From: Gelatiniphilus marinus
GTDB lineage: Bacteria; Bacteroidota; Bacteroidia; Flavobacteriales; Flavobacteriaceae
Strand: one strand, 5' to 3'
NCBI RefSeq assembly: GCF_042678305.1
Contig: NZ_JBHUDT010000001.1
DNA: 64,000 bases
Shown: positions 53,154 to 62,651 of the stretch, in pieces
Layout of the letters: each line of letters starts with the position of its first letter
Position numbering within the stretch: position 1 is the first letter of the stretch
Notes under the pieces: generated by a model
What the model was told of the DNA's origin: nothing
Seen by the model: only the letters and a program-made list of their open reading frames with translations
The model's database searches: none
Translations under genes and position numbers: made by a program

Positions 53154-54485
53154 CTAGTTTTCCATTAGTAACTGTTGGCTTACTAAATCGCCAATTTTTA
53201 TACCCTGATTAATGCCCACTTCAACTGCGGCTCTGTAATGAATGCCACCATACATTCTGCTAATAGCTGCTTCTTTGGCGGCGGCATTAAACGATGTAAA
53301 TGGGCGTACGGGCAAGCCATAGGCGGTTTCGGTATCGTCTAAAAAACTAAAATTATCACCAAAAATATTGGTTAATACTGTAGCGGCGGCTCCAGAAACT
53401 ACTGAGTGTCCGCTGGTGTATTCCGGAAAAGGTGGCGTTTGTAATATGGGTTTCCAATCGGCATCAAAATATTTGTTTATAAGTGTTTCGGGCCTTACAA
53501 GGTTGCTACGGTATTTTTCGTCCCAACAACTTATAAAGGCATCGGCAATGGCGATGGCTGTTTTGGTGTATGCGAAAACGGTGCGGTTAAAATTGGCATT
53601 TTCGATTTTGCAAGCAATTTTTGTTATGCCAATCCAATGTGCGCCCGGAGTTATTTTTTTTACTGCAAACATTAAGTGCCCGCGTGTAACTGAAACATAC
53701 GGATTGCAATCCCAAAATCGGGCAATTAGTATTTTTTCAGAGTTATCGCCTTCTTCGGTGATTTGGTTGCTAATGTCATAAACTTCTTTAAGCTCCTTGT
53801 AAAAATCTGAATCTTCGTTTATTGAAAATTCGGGCGGCAAAACAGGTTTAAATTGAGCTGATGAATCTATGGCAAACGGCCGGATTTTACCCCAATGTGG
53901 CTCAATTGCATCCATATAGGCAGGTGGCGTAGGTTGCCAACGTGCCTCATTTTCTGGTTCGATGGTAAATTTAGGCATGGTTCGCGTTTGGTTATAATTA
54001 TCATCATTCATCCAGTTTACAATAAAATTTGAAACCTGAAGACCGTAATGTTTTGAAACTTCAAACTCTAATTTATTTTCAGATTCCCAAACTTGGTATA
54101 AGCTATCTCGATAAGTTTCAATAAGCTGTTCAGAAAAAATTAAATGTTTGCTCACATCAATATGGGCAATTAAAGCTGCTAATTGATAATTGATGTTTTT
54201 GGTTTTGGCTCTAGGAATGCTTTTTAAATGTGTTATTTGCCCTTTTAGTGAATTGTATGCGGAATCATTTTGCGCGATGATTTCATAAGCTGCAATATTT
54301 GGATAAGCAAAAATCCGGCTTGCAACCGGTGGAGAAAATATATCGTGCACCATAACTTCAACAACCTTATCAACCGATGCGTGAAAATGGTTGGGTGTTA
54401 TAACAATTGGTTTTGAATTGTTTTGACAAGACACGACAAATAACCCTATTGAAATAAGTAAGAATGATACTTTATTTAATTTCAT
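53154..54485 (-). CDS. PAP2-superfamily lipoprotein, vanadium-dependent haloperoxidase-like
   Basis: The 443-residue protein has a lipobox VVSC (Cys near residue 20). The phosphate/vanadate-binding residues of the PAP2/haloperoxidase fold are all visible: K324 and R331 in KYRSNLVRPE, S358-G359-H360 in YTSGHSVVSG, and R410 and H416 in SRMYGGIHYRA. The spacing and length fit vanadium haloperoxidase-like proteins more than lipid phosphatases. It could be a haloperoxidase or an acid phosphatase. It lies 12 bp after the FG-GAP/ASPIC gene and is probably co-transcribed with it. Confidence 0.85.
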   Translation of the reverse strand: MKLNKVSFLLISIGLFVVSCQNNSKPIVITPNHFHASVDKVVEVMVHDIFSPPVASRIFAYPNIAAYEIIAQNDSAYNSLKGQITHLKSIPRAKTKNINYQLAALIAHIDVSKHLIFSEQLIETYRDSLYQVWESENKLEFEVSKHYGLQVSNFIVNWMNDDNYNQTRTMPKFTIEPENEARWQPTPPAYMDAIEPHWGKIRPFAIDSSAQFKPVLPPEFSINEDSDFYKELKEVYDISNQITEEGDNSEKILIARFWDCNPYVSVTRGHLMFAVKKITPGAHWIGITKIACKIENANFNRTVFAYTKTAIAIADAFISCWDEKYRSNLVRPETLINKYFDADWKPILQTPPFPEYTSGHSVVSGAAATVLTNIFGDNFSFLDDTETAYGLPVRPFTSFNAAAKEAAISRMYGGIHYRAAVEVGINQGIKIGDLVSQQLLMEN

Positions 54486-54497
54486 GTTTAAAAATAT

Positions 54498-57400
54498 TTA
54501 TTTTATGAGTTCGTAAACCTGAACTTTATCGTTGTTTATCGTTGTTAATAAATATGGTTTTTTATTGAAATGAATAATGCTCAGCTCTTTGATGGCTTTA
54601 TCGCTAAAATCGAGTCCTATTTTGTTTCCTAAAACAATGTCAGTTTCATTTTTTATAAGAGCTCCGGGAAAAGAATCGAACTTACCGTGAAAAGGTGTAA
54701 CCCCAAAATAGTTTCCTGCGGCCAAAACTTCATCTTTTCCATCGGAATCAAAATCGAAACTTAAAAAAGAGCTTATGGGCGACACTTGCAATTCGTTTTT
54801 AAAAGGTACAAAAGTAAAGTGGTTGTTTTCGTTTTTTAGGTAGCCCGATTTAAGCTCGTTAACTTCTAGTATGGTGGCTTTTTCAATGTTGTTTTTTCCT
54901 AAAATAGCTTCAATGGGCTGTCCTGCAAAGTCTTTGTACGATGTAAAAATTTTATGTAATTTAACAAGTTGGCTTGCCAATTCGTTTAAACCCAATAAGG
55001 GGTAATAAGCACCGTTTTTGTAGGTGCACACAATGGTTTCTGTGCGTCCGTTTCCGTCAAAATCGCCATAATACATGCGCATAGGGTAATCTGGCGAGGC
55101 TTTAAATTTCGAGTTGGTGCCCCAATTTCCCAAAAGGTAATCTGTATCGCCATCGTTATCAATATCAAAAGGTTCAATGTGTCGCCAAAGGCCTTTTAAT
55201 TTTGAATCGATAAGCTGTTCTTCTGTAAAAACACCTTTGTTGTTTTTGAAGAATTTTGGGGCCATCCATTCGCCAACTAAAATCAAATCAACTAGCCCAT
55301 CATTGTTAAAATCGCTCCATATAGCATCGGTAACCATACCTGTTTTTTGCAAAGCGTCATTTTTTACTATTGAAAAAGTGCCGTTTTCATTTTCTAGAAT
55401 ATAAGAATTCGGAATATTTCCAAAATCGCTAGATACGGCGTGGCTTCCTATAAAAAGATCTAAATCATTATCGTTATCAAAATCGTTTGCAATAATTACC
55501 GATGCATTTTCGTAAAACTCCGGAAAGGTTTCACTTTTAAAACCTTTGTTGTTTTGTATAAAATAACTATCGAGTAGCGGTTTGGTTTTGTTGGAAAAAT
55601 CTGCGCCGCCAGAGCCAATAATTATATCGTTTTTAGCGTCGTTATTAAAATCTGCAATAAGTGCTTCTACATCTTCTTTTATAGAGTCGTTGGTAAAAAT
55701 GTTTATTCTATTTTCTTTAAAAGTGGAATTGGTTTGAAAAAATATTTTTGATGCTTTTTGTTTCGATCCGCCAAAGTAAACATCATCTTTCCCGTCGTTA
55801 TCCAAATCGCCAACAGCTACTGCTGGCCCACGATCTGAAACGCGGTAAGGGATAAGTTTTTGCCTGTTGAAATCGAGATATTTGTCTTCAACATGCGTAA
55901 AATCGATACCTAAGTTATTGTCTGTTTTTTTGAATAGCTTTTTTTGATTATTTAAAAGTGAGTTATAATCAAAGGGTTTTGTATTGCTTGGTTTTATGGT
56001 TAATGTTTGATTTAGCGCCACATTTTTTATAGTCTGGCTGGTTTTATTTGGCCATATTATTTTAAGAGAATCAATGTTTTGAATAGCACCAAAACCAAAA
56101 TGCATGATGGGTTCTGATGAGGATTGAAAACCTCTTGCTGTGTACAATTCTTTATATTGGAGTTTACCTTGGTTATATGTAAAAACCTTGGTGCCAATAC
56201 CATAATGGTTTGGGCTTTTGTAATCAAATTTTATTTTGAGATAACTGGTTTTGTTAGTTGTTTTATTATTGGTTTGGTTTATGTAAAGCGAAACTATATC
56301 GTTAATGTTACTAACCACAATATCTATATCACCATCGTTATCCAAATCGCCCAAAGCGGTTGCGCCAGAGACGAGTTTTTCGTTGGGCATCCATTGTTCG
56401 GAAACGTTTTCAAACTCTAAATTTTTACTGCCTTTAAACATGTAATTGCCCACTTTTCCGGAAGGCATCGCATCAAGTGATTCTTGATTCATCAATTTAG
56501 AATTGTTTATATTATTTTGAATTTTTTCGTTTGAAAAAAAGTTGGTAAAATCTAAATCATTGGGGCGTTTTAAAATGCCGTTGGTTACAAAAATATCTTG
56601 TTTGCCATCTTGATTGTAATCTGCAAAAAGGCAGCTCCAGCTCCAATCGGTCGCCGCAACACCGCTTAACAATGCGGTTTCCATGTAGTTTGAGTTTTGC
56701 TGATTGATGTGCAGCATGTTTCTTGTAAATTGGTAATGGTAACCAAACATGAGTTTGCGAACGTTTTGCGTTTGCACGTCATCATCTCCTTGCGAAGATT
56801 TTAAAACCACTTCGTCTTCGGGAAGCATATCCAACGACATAAGGTCTGGCCAACCATCGTGGTTTATATCGGCTACATCGTTGCCCATGGAAAACCTGCT
56901 GGCATGCCCAAAAAATTCTCTTAATTTTTCAGAGAAGGTGCCATCGCCATTGTTTAAATAATAGTAATCGTCTTCATAAAAATCGTTTCCAACATAAATA
57001 TCTGGATAGGCATCTTGGTTAAAATCGGCAACGGCAACACCTAATCCGTAACCGCTAATACTGCCAATAATACCGGCTTTTTCGCTTACGTTGGTAAATT
57101 TTCCGCCATCATTTCGCAGTAATTTATCGCCTGTTTTATAATTTCTTTTTTGGCGTAAACTAACACCTTTGTAAGACTCATCAGTATGCACCGCGTGGTT
57201 TAAAAGGTAGAGGTCTAAATCGCCATCTAAATCGTAATCTAAAAAGGCTGCCGATGTACCAAAAGATTGAAAGTCTAGCTTGTATTGCGCGGCACTTTTG
57301 GTGAAGGTCTGGTTGCCATTGTTTATGTAAAGTTCGTTATGCCCAATAAAATTATTTAGGCCAACAACGGCACAAACGTAAATATCTAAAAGCCCGTCGC

Positions 57401-57761
57401 CATTAACATCGCCCATAATGGCACCTGTGTTCCAGGAGCTGTTTCCGCCAACTTGGGCTTTATCAGTAATGTCTTCAAATTGAAGATTTCCTTTATTTAG
57501 GTACAATTTATTTTTTACTTGGTTACCGGACAAGAAAATATCCGCAAGTCCATCGTTATTTATATCACCAATGGCAACGCCGCCACCGTTGTAAAAATAG
57601 ATGTAGTCCAGTATGTTTAAAGCGTTTGTTTCTGTTATGGTGTTTTTAAAACCGAGTCCTGTTTCTTGAGGAGTTACGTTAACAAATAATAGGTCTTTTT
57701 TTTGATTGCAAGAAACTATTAGCAACCCAAGTAATATGATTATTAACTTGAAATTATTCAT
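54498..57761 (-). CDS. Large FG-GAP/VCBS-repeat lipoprotein with ASPIC/UnbV domain
   Basis: The 1087-residue protein has a lipobox IVSC (Cys near residue 18). Many repeats of the type D-x-N-x-D-G-x-x-D (e.g. GDINNDGLADIF, GDVNGDGLLDIY, DLDNDGDIDIV) form calcium-binding propeller blades in two blocks (about 45-480 and 620-1080). Between them, about 515-600, lies an ASPIC/UnbV-type domain (NHYGIGTKVFTY, TARGFQSSSEPIMHFGFG). It is probably a surface adhesin or polymer-binding protein. It is paired with the haloperoxidase-like gene. Confidence 0.88.
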   Translation of the reverse strand: MNNFKLIIILLGLLIVSCNQKKDLLFVNVTPQETGLGFKNTITETNALNILDYIYFYNGGGVAIGDINNDGLADIFLSGNQVKNKLYLNKGNLQFEDITDKAQVGGNSSWNTGAIMGDVNGDGLLDIYVCAVVGLNNFIGHNELYINNGNQTFTKSAAQYKLDFQSFGTSAAFLDYDLDGDLDLYLLNHAVHTDESYKGVSLRQKRNYKTGDKLLRNDGGKFTNVSEKAGIIGSISGYGLGVAVADFNQDAYPDIYVGNDFYEDDYYYLNNGDGTFSEKLREFFGHASRFSMGNDVADINHDGWPDLMSLDMLPEDEVVLKSSQGDDDVQTQNVRKLMFGYHYQFTRNMLHINQQNSNYMETALLSGVAATDWSWSCLFADYNQDGKQDIFVTNGILKRPNDLDFTNFFSNEKIQNNINNSKLMNQESLDAMPSGKVGNYMFKGSKNLEFENVSEQWMPNEKLVSGATALGDLDNDGDIDIVVSNINDIVSLYINQTNNKTTNKTSYLKIKFDYKSPNHYGIGTKVFTYNQGKLQYKELYTARGFQSSSEPIMHFGFGAIQNIDSLKIIWPNKTSQTIKNVALNQTLTIKPSNTKPFDYNSLLNNQKKLFKKTDNNLGIDFTHVEDKYLDFNRQKLIPYRVSDRGPAVAVGDLDNDGKDDVYFGGSKQKASKIFFQTNSTFKENRINIFTNDSIKEDVEALIADFNNDAKNDIIIGSGGADFSNKTKPLLDSYFIQNNKGFKSETFPEFYENASVIIANDFDNDNDLDLFIGSHAVSSDFGNIPNSYILENENGTFSIVKNDALQKTGMVTDAIWSDFNNDGLVDLILVGEWMAPKFFKNNKGVFTEEQLIDSKLKGLWRHIEPFDIDNDGDTDYLLGNWGTNSKFKASPDYPMRMYYGDFDGNGRTETIVCTYKNGAYYPLLGLNELASQLVKLHKIFTSYKDFAGQPIEAILGKNNIEKATILEVNELKSGYLKNENNHFTFVPFKNELQVSPISSFLSFDFDSDGKDEVLAAGNYFGVTPFHGKFDSFPGALIKNETDIVLGNKIGLDFSDKAIKELSIIHFNKKPYLLTTINNDKVQVYELIK

Positions 57762-57943
57762 TTAAAAGATATTGATTTATTTTGAAATATTTTAAAATTT
57801 GAATAGCAAAACATCGTAGCGAATATACGTTTTTTGCATATATTTTTTAAGAGGAATGCGTTTGATTATTAAAAACTTGCTGTTTGTTAGTCGATGGTTT
57901 TTGCTGTAAAGATGCTATAAATGACAATTAAAACATATAATTG

Positions 57944-58666
57944 CTATTCCGTACCCTTAATAACGCCCATGTCAATACCAATAAAAAGTAGTTTATGAAA
58001 CGTTGGCAATTGCGCACCGCTTTCGGTAGTAATCCAGTTGCTCCAAGTGGCCTCTAAACCATCAATAGGAAGTAAGGAGGTCCACATTTTAAAGCTTTTG
58101 GGTTTGCCCGCATCATCAAATAACCATAAATACGAATCGCCCGGTGTTGAGCCGCCAAATGTGTAGGTTACTAAAAGGGCTTCTTCGTTATTATTCAGTT
58201 TAACCAATCTGCGTTCAGCACCTTCATCAAATACTTTATAGGGGGCCACAAGCCAAAACGAATCGTTATTAAAAATTTTAATGGCTTCGTTTATCAAAGC
58301 TTCTGCCATTTCGCCATTTTTTTTAAAGCTGTGTACATATACTTTGCTTAGTGAATAGTCGTTTAGGTTAAGGCTAACACGGTATTCATCCCAAAACACA
58401 TCGCAAACCCCTTCGTTTTTTTTCCATTCAAAATGATGTCTCTTATTAAAAGTCCACTCAATATAATTGGTGTTTTTGTAAGCTTCATAATCTAAAACCT
58501 CAAGCATTCTGTAAGCTAGTGCATCGGCCTTTTTACCTTGAATTCCCGTTGGAATCGCTTCGTTGTATTTAAAAAAGAGAAACCCGAATAAAATTATACT
58601 GGGCAGGGTAAAGAATATGATAACCCCTGTTGCTATTTTGATTATTTTTTTTGATTTGGATTTCAC
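57944..58666 (-). CDS. Membrane-anchored protein of unknown function
   Basis: This 240-residue protein has one N-terminal membrane helix (about 9-30) and a periplasmic remainder rich in aromatic residues (IEWTFNKRHHFEWKKN, WTSLLPIDGLEATWSNW). The mix suggests a lipocalin- or outer-membrane-lipoprotein-sorting-like beta fold, but no known motif was recognised. It is 86 bp after the gamma-glutamyltransferase gene in the same direction. Confidence 0.7.
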   Translation of the reverse strand: MKSKSKKIIKIATGVIIFFTLPSIILFGFLFFKYNEAIPTGIQGKKADALAYRMLEVLDYEAYKNTNYIEWTFNKRHHFEWKKNEGVCDVFWDEYRVSLNLNDYSLSKVYVHSFKKNGEMAEALINEAIKIFNNDSFWLVAPYKVFDEGAERRLVKLNNNEEALLVTYTFGGSTPGDSYLWLFDDAGKPKSFKMWTSLLPIDGLEATWSNWITTESGAQLPTFHKLLFIGIDMGVIKGTE

Positions 58667-58752
58667 TATAATAGCCTTTGTTATCTAGCTTTTATGATAG
58701 ATAATTAATGAGCTAAATTATTAAATATAAGGGACTAAGTGAAGGAAAAATG

Positions 58753-60456
58753 TTAAAAACCGACAGCCGTATCATCTCCTCGATAATCTGCGCCACCCTC
58801 TAACGTTTTGTCCTGTAAAACCATAATTCCATCGACTTTACCAATTACTGGTGAATCTTTTTCGTTAATGGAGTATCCGAGTTTTTCAAGCTGATTTACC
58901 AAATTAGCATCAAAAGCGTTAGGTTCCATTCTAATCTCGTCTGGCAACCATTGATGATGAAAACGTGGTGCGTTTACCGCTTCTTGCATCGTCATATCAA
59001 ACTCGTGCACGTTTAAAATAGTTTGCAGCACCGATGTTATGATGGTAGAACCACCGGGAGTTCCCAAAGTCATAAATAATTCGCCATTTTTTTCAACAAT
59101 AGTTGGTGTCATCGAGCTCAGCATGCGTTTTTGCGGTGCAATACTGTTTGCTTCGGCGCCAATGAGACCAAACATGTTTGGTTCTCCGGGTTTACTGCTA
59201 AAATCGTCCATTTCATTATTTAAGAAAAAACCAAGTTCAGAGCAATATAACTTTGAGCCATAACCAGCATTTATGGTTGTTGTGGCTGCAATGGCGTTAC
59301 CAAATTGATCGATAATAGAGTAGTGGGTGGTTTCATCACTTTCAATAATTTTAATATTGCCGTGCGATACATCATTAGATTTTGTGGCTTTTTCAAACGA
59401 AAAATCATCCATTCTTTCGCTTAAATATACTGCATCAAATAGTGCGGCACTGGGTATGTTTACAAAATCCGGATCGCCTAAATAAAAACTTCTATCGGCA
59501 TAGGCACGACGTTCGGCTTCGGTAATTACCTGAATGGTTTTAAGTGAGTTGTGCCCAAATTCATCTAACGGAAAAGGTTCTATCATTTTCATAATTTGTC
59601 CCAAACAAATACCACCGCTAGATGGTGGTGCCATAGATATAATTTTTAAATTGTCGTAACTAAAGTTTATGGGTGTGCGCCATTTGGCTTCGTAATTTGC
59701 TAAATCTTCTTCAGTAATTATACCACCGTTATCTTGAATAAATTTTGCTAATTTTTTGGCGGTTTCACCTTTGTAAAATTCATCTCTACCGTTTTCTAAA
59801 ATACGTTCTAAAGTATTTGCTAAGGCGTTATATTTTATAGTGTCATTTTGTATCCATGGATTTTCTAAAAGAATGGAATCTTTGTTTGCTTTTCTAAAAT
59901 ATGGCTGAAAATGCTTAATCCTGCGTTCCTGTTTTTTGGTAACCACAACGCCTTTTCTTGCTAAGGCTATTACTGGTTTTAAAATAGCTTCAATGGGTAA
60001 CGAACCTAGTTTTTTATGGACCTCGAACACACCTGCAACCGTTCCTGGTACACCAACTGCCATAGCGCCCAATGTGCTTTTTTCTGGGATTACATTACCG
60101 TTTTCGTCTAAATACATGTCTTTTGTAGCTGCTAACGGTGCTTTTTCGCGGTAATCAATACTACCAATTTCGCCATCGTTTTTTCTGTAAACCATAAAAC
60201 CGCCACCCCCAATATTTCCAGCATAAGGGAAAGCTACGGCCAAAGCCAATTCGGTAGCTACCATGGCATCAAAGGCATTACCGCCTTTTTTAAGAATATC
60301 GCTGCCAATTTGCGAGGCTTCTACACGTGCCGAAACCACCATGGCTTTTTGGGTTATTAATCCTCTTTTTAAAGTTTTATCTGGTAATGATTGTTCTGAT
60401 TTTTTACAAGAAATAATTATAAATAAAATTATAAATAAGGATATAAAATGTTTCAT
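58753..60456 (-). CDS. Gamma-glutamyltransferase (GGT), lipoprotein
   Basis: The 567-residue Ntn-hydrolase precursor has a lipobox IISC (Cys near residue 17). The autocleavage site is at the Thr in ESDETTHYSIID (about 371-382); the new N-terminal Thr is the nucleophile of the small subunit. Other motifs are GGNAFDAMVATELALAV (about 54-70), SMTPTIV and LGTPGGSTI. It cleaves gamma-glutamyl bonds, for example of glutathione. Its ATG overlaps the stop of the AcpH-like gene by 4 bp, so the two are translationally coupled. Confidence 0.93.
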   Translation of the reverse strand: MKHFISLFIILFIIISCKKSEQSLPDKTLKRGLITQKAMVVSARVEASQIGSDILKKGGNAFDAMVATELALAVAFPYAGNIGGGGFMVYRKNDGEIGSIDYREKAPLAATKDMYLDENGNVIPEKSTLGAMAVGVPGTVAGVFEVHKKLGSLPIEAILKPVIALARKGVVVTKKQERRIKHFQPYFRKANKDSILLENPWIQNDTIKYNALANTLERILENGRDEFYKGETAKKLAKFIQDNGGIITEEDLANYEAKWRTPINFSYDNLKIISMAPPSSGGICLGQIMKMIEPFPLDEFGHNSLKTIQVITEAERRAYADRSFYLGDPDFVNIPSAALFDAVYLSERMDDFSFEKATKSNDVSHGNIKIIESDETTHYSIIDQFGNAIAATTTINAGYGSKLYCSELGFFLNNEMDDFSSKPGEPNMFGLIGAEANSIAPQKRMLSSMTPTIVEKNGELFMTLGTPGGSTIITSVLQTILNVHEFDMTMQEAVNAPRFHHQWLPDEIRMEPNAFDANLVNQLEKLGYSINEKDSPVIGKVDGIMVLQDKTLEGGADYRGDDTAVGF

Positions 60457-61049
60457 AAAGTAGTATTTAATTCTTTTAGTTTTTGTTTAGAAGATGCTAT
60501 CAATTCATCAAAAAAAGAGGTAAATTCATTTTCAAAATCGTTGTAAAAGGCCTCGAGTTCAATTACGGCTTCATTCATTCCAGAACGGTTTTTTGTGCGC
60601 CTGTTCATACCTTCCAAAACCCTTTGAATACCTTCAATAGAGGCGTAATTAAGCAGCCAATTGTCAGCCATCATAAAGGGCATCATTTTTTGGATGCGGA
60701 CTGGCAATATATGGTAATGTTCTTGCAACGAATCGTAAAACCTATTCGCAAACTCTTCCAAAGGAATATCTGAATAATGCCTCCAATTTTTTGCTAGAAA
60801 ATGATCGTATAAAATATCGACAATAATACCCGAATAATGTCCGTATTTTTTGTGCAATCGTTTAGTGCTTTGTCGTACCGTCTTGTGCGCATCGGTAAAC
60901 GTATCAATGTGCCTATGCAGCAAAATACCTACTTGAATAGCTTTGGCATAATTTTTATAACTTTTGCCCTTTATCCCATCGGCCATAAAGTTGCCAATGG
61001 TTACCAAGTCGTTTTCGCCCGAAAGATAAATATGCGCCAAATAATTCAT
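60453..61049 (-). CDS. ACP phosphodiesterase-like protein (DUF479, AcpH type)
   Basis: The 198-residue protein has the family opening MNYLAHIYLSG, then NFMADGIKG (about 21-29), the HD-type metal motif LHRHIDTFTDAH (about 44-55) and ILYDHFLAKNW (about 78-88). E. coli AcpH removes phosphopantetheine from acyl carrier protein. The same function is likely but not proven for Bacteroidota homologues. It overlaps the GGT gene by 4 bp. Confidence 0.87.
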   Translation of the reverse strand: MNYLAHIYLSGENDLVTIGNFMADGIKGKSYKNYAKAIQVGILLHRHIDTFTDAHKTVRQSTKRLHKKYGHYSGIIVDILYDHFLAKNWRHYSDIPLEEFANRFYDSLQEHYHILPVRIQKMMPFMMADNWLLNYASIEGIQRVLEGMNRRTKNRSGMNEAVIELEAFYNDFENEFTSFFDELIASSKQKLKELNTTL

Positions 61050-61096
61050 TTTTGAAATTTACGAATTACGATTTAATAAATACAACTTTGTAATTG

Positions 61097-61104
61097 TATA
61101 TTTG
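61097..61104 (+). promoter_or_regulatory. -7 box of glmM
   Basis: TATATTTG matches TAnnTTTG exactly, 26 bp before the ATG. No matching -33 element was found at the standard spacing. Confidence 0.45.
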
Positions 61105-61130
61105 TAATTAACAATAATACAATTTAAGGA

Positions 61131-62519
61131 ATGACACTAATAAAATCTATTTCAGGAATTCGAGGTACCATTGGCGGTCAAGTGGGCGATAATTTAACAC
61201 CTATTGATGCGGTAAAGTTTGCATCGGCTTACGGTGTGTGGCTAAAACAACAGCGCAACAAAGAAAACTATCGTGTTGTGGTGGGCAGAGACGCACGTAT
61301 TTCTGGAGAAATGATTCAGAATTTAGTAATGAATACCTTGGTTGGATTAGGCATCCATGTTATTGATTTAGGCTTATCCACCACACCAACCGTTGAAATT
61401 GCTGTACCCATGGAACATGCCGATGGCGGTATTATTTTAACAGCGAGCCACAACCCAAAACAATGGAATGCCTTAAAACTTTTAAATGAAAAAGGCGAGT
61501 TTTTAGATGCCGTTGAAGGGGCTAAAATCTTAGAAATTGCAGAAAGTGATACCATGGATTTTGCCGATGTTGATAGCTTAGGAAAAATAACAAAAAACGA
61601 TGCTTATATCGATTTACATATTGATGAGGTTTTAAAGTTACCCTTGGTAAACGCAAAAGCCATAAAAGATGCTAAATTTAAAGTGGTTGTAGATGGGGTA
61701 AATTCTACGGGAGGTATTGCTATACCTTTGCTTTTAGAGCGATTGGGTGTAGAGCCCATTAAATTATTTTGCAATCCAACAGGGCATTTTCCGCACAACC
61801 CAGAACCTTTAAAAGAGCATTTGGGCGATTTATCAAAAAAAGTAGTTGAAGAACATGCTGATTTTGGCATTGTAGTCGATCCTGATGTGGACCGATTGGC
61901 CTTTATGGATGAAGCCGGAGACATGTTTGGTGAAGAATATACTTTGGTAGCCTGTGCCGATTACGTATTGAGTAAAACACCCGGAAATACAGTAAGCAAT
62001 ATGAGTTCTACCCGTGCATTACGAGACATTACAGAAAAACATGGGGGCACTTATGAAGCCAGCGCCGTTGGAGAAGTAAACGTGGTAAAACTAATGAAGA
62101 AAAATAAAGTGGTTATTGGTGGCGAAGGTAACGGTGGTATTATTTACCCAGATTCGCATTACGGGCGCGACGCTTTGGTTGGAGTGGCTTTGTTTTTGAG
62201 TTTATTGGCTGAAAAGAAAATGAGTGTAAGTGAGCTACGTAAAACCTATCCTAATTATTTTATGAGTAAAAAGAAGATACAATTAACACCAGGTTTGGAT
62301 GTTGATGGTGTTTTAAAAACGATAGAAACCCGCTACCAAAACGAGCAATTAACTACCATTGATGGTGTAAAGATTGATTTTGCCCAAAGTTGGGCACACC
62401 TGCGCAAAAGCAATACCGAACCCATTATCAGGATTTATACCGAAGCAAAATCGCAAAAGGAAGCAGATGGTTTGGCAGATAAATTTATTGAGGAAATTAG
62501 TTACATAGCTAAGACTTAG
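61131..62519 (+). CDS. glmM: Phosphoglucosamine mutase
   Basis: The 462-residue alpha-D-phosphohexomutase has the phospho-Ser loop LTASHNPKQWN (Ser about residue 106), the metal loop DPDVDRLAF (about 246-254), the sugar-binding loop GEGNGG (about 334-339), and the phosphate-binding SNTEPIIRIYTEA (about 427-439). It converts glucosamine 6-phosphate to glucosamine 1-phosphate for peptidoglycan and lipopolysaccharide precursors. Members of this family in Bacteroidota are usually annotated GlmM, though phosphomannomutase activity cannot be excluded by sequence. Confidence 0.88.
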   Translation: MTLIKSISGIRGTIGGQVGDNLTPIDAVKFASAYGVWLKQQRNKENYRVVVGRDARISGEMIQNLVMNTLVGLGIHVIDLGLSTTPTVEIAVPMEHADGGIILTASHNPKQWNALKLLNEKGEFLDAVEGAKILEIAESDTMDFADVDSLGKITKNDAYIDLHIDEVLKLPLVNAKAIKDAKFKVVVDGVNSTGGIAIPLLLERLGVEPIKLFCNPTGHFPHNPEPLKEHLGDLSKKVVEEHADFGIVVDPDVDRLAFMDEAGDMFGEEYTLVACADYVLSKTPGNTVSNMSSTRALRDITEKHGGTYEASAVGEVNVVKLMKKNKVVIGGEGNGGIIYPDSHYGRDALVGVALFLSLLAEKKMSVSELRKTYPNYFMSKKKIQLTPGLDVDGVLKTIETRYQNEQLTTIDGVKIDFAQSWAHLRKSNTEPIIRIYTEAKSQKEADGLADKFIEEISYIAKT

Positions 62520-62538
62520 TAACCAAAGCAATTTAGCT

Positions 62539-62639
62539 GTCATTGCGAATAGCACTTTTTTGTGCGATGTGGCAATCTGTTTAAAACTATTTTCGCTTAT
62601 AAGATTATTACGTCGCAAAAAAAAGCTCCTCATAATGAC
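62539..62639. repeat. Long imperfect palindromic repeat after glmM
   Basis: GTCATT (62539-62544) pairs with AATGAC (62634-62639). Inside, GATGTGGCAATCT pairs with AGATTATTACGTC, leaving a foldable unit of about 100 bases. It belongs to the TCATTGCGA...GTGGCAATCTGTTT repeats found between genes of many bacteria. A short relative is at 36175-36216. It separates the convergent glmM and acyltransferase genes and may act as terminator. Confidence 0.7.
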
Positions 62640-62651
62640 GGAAAGCAGAGT

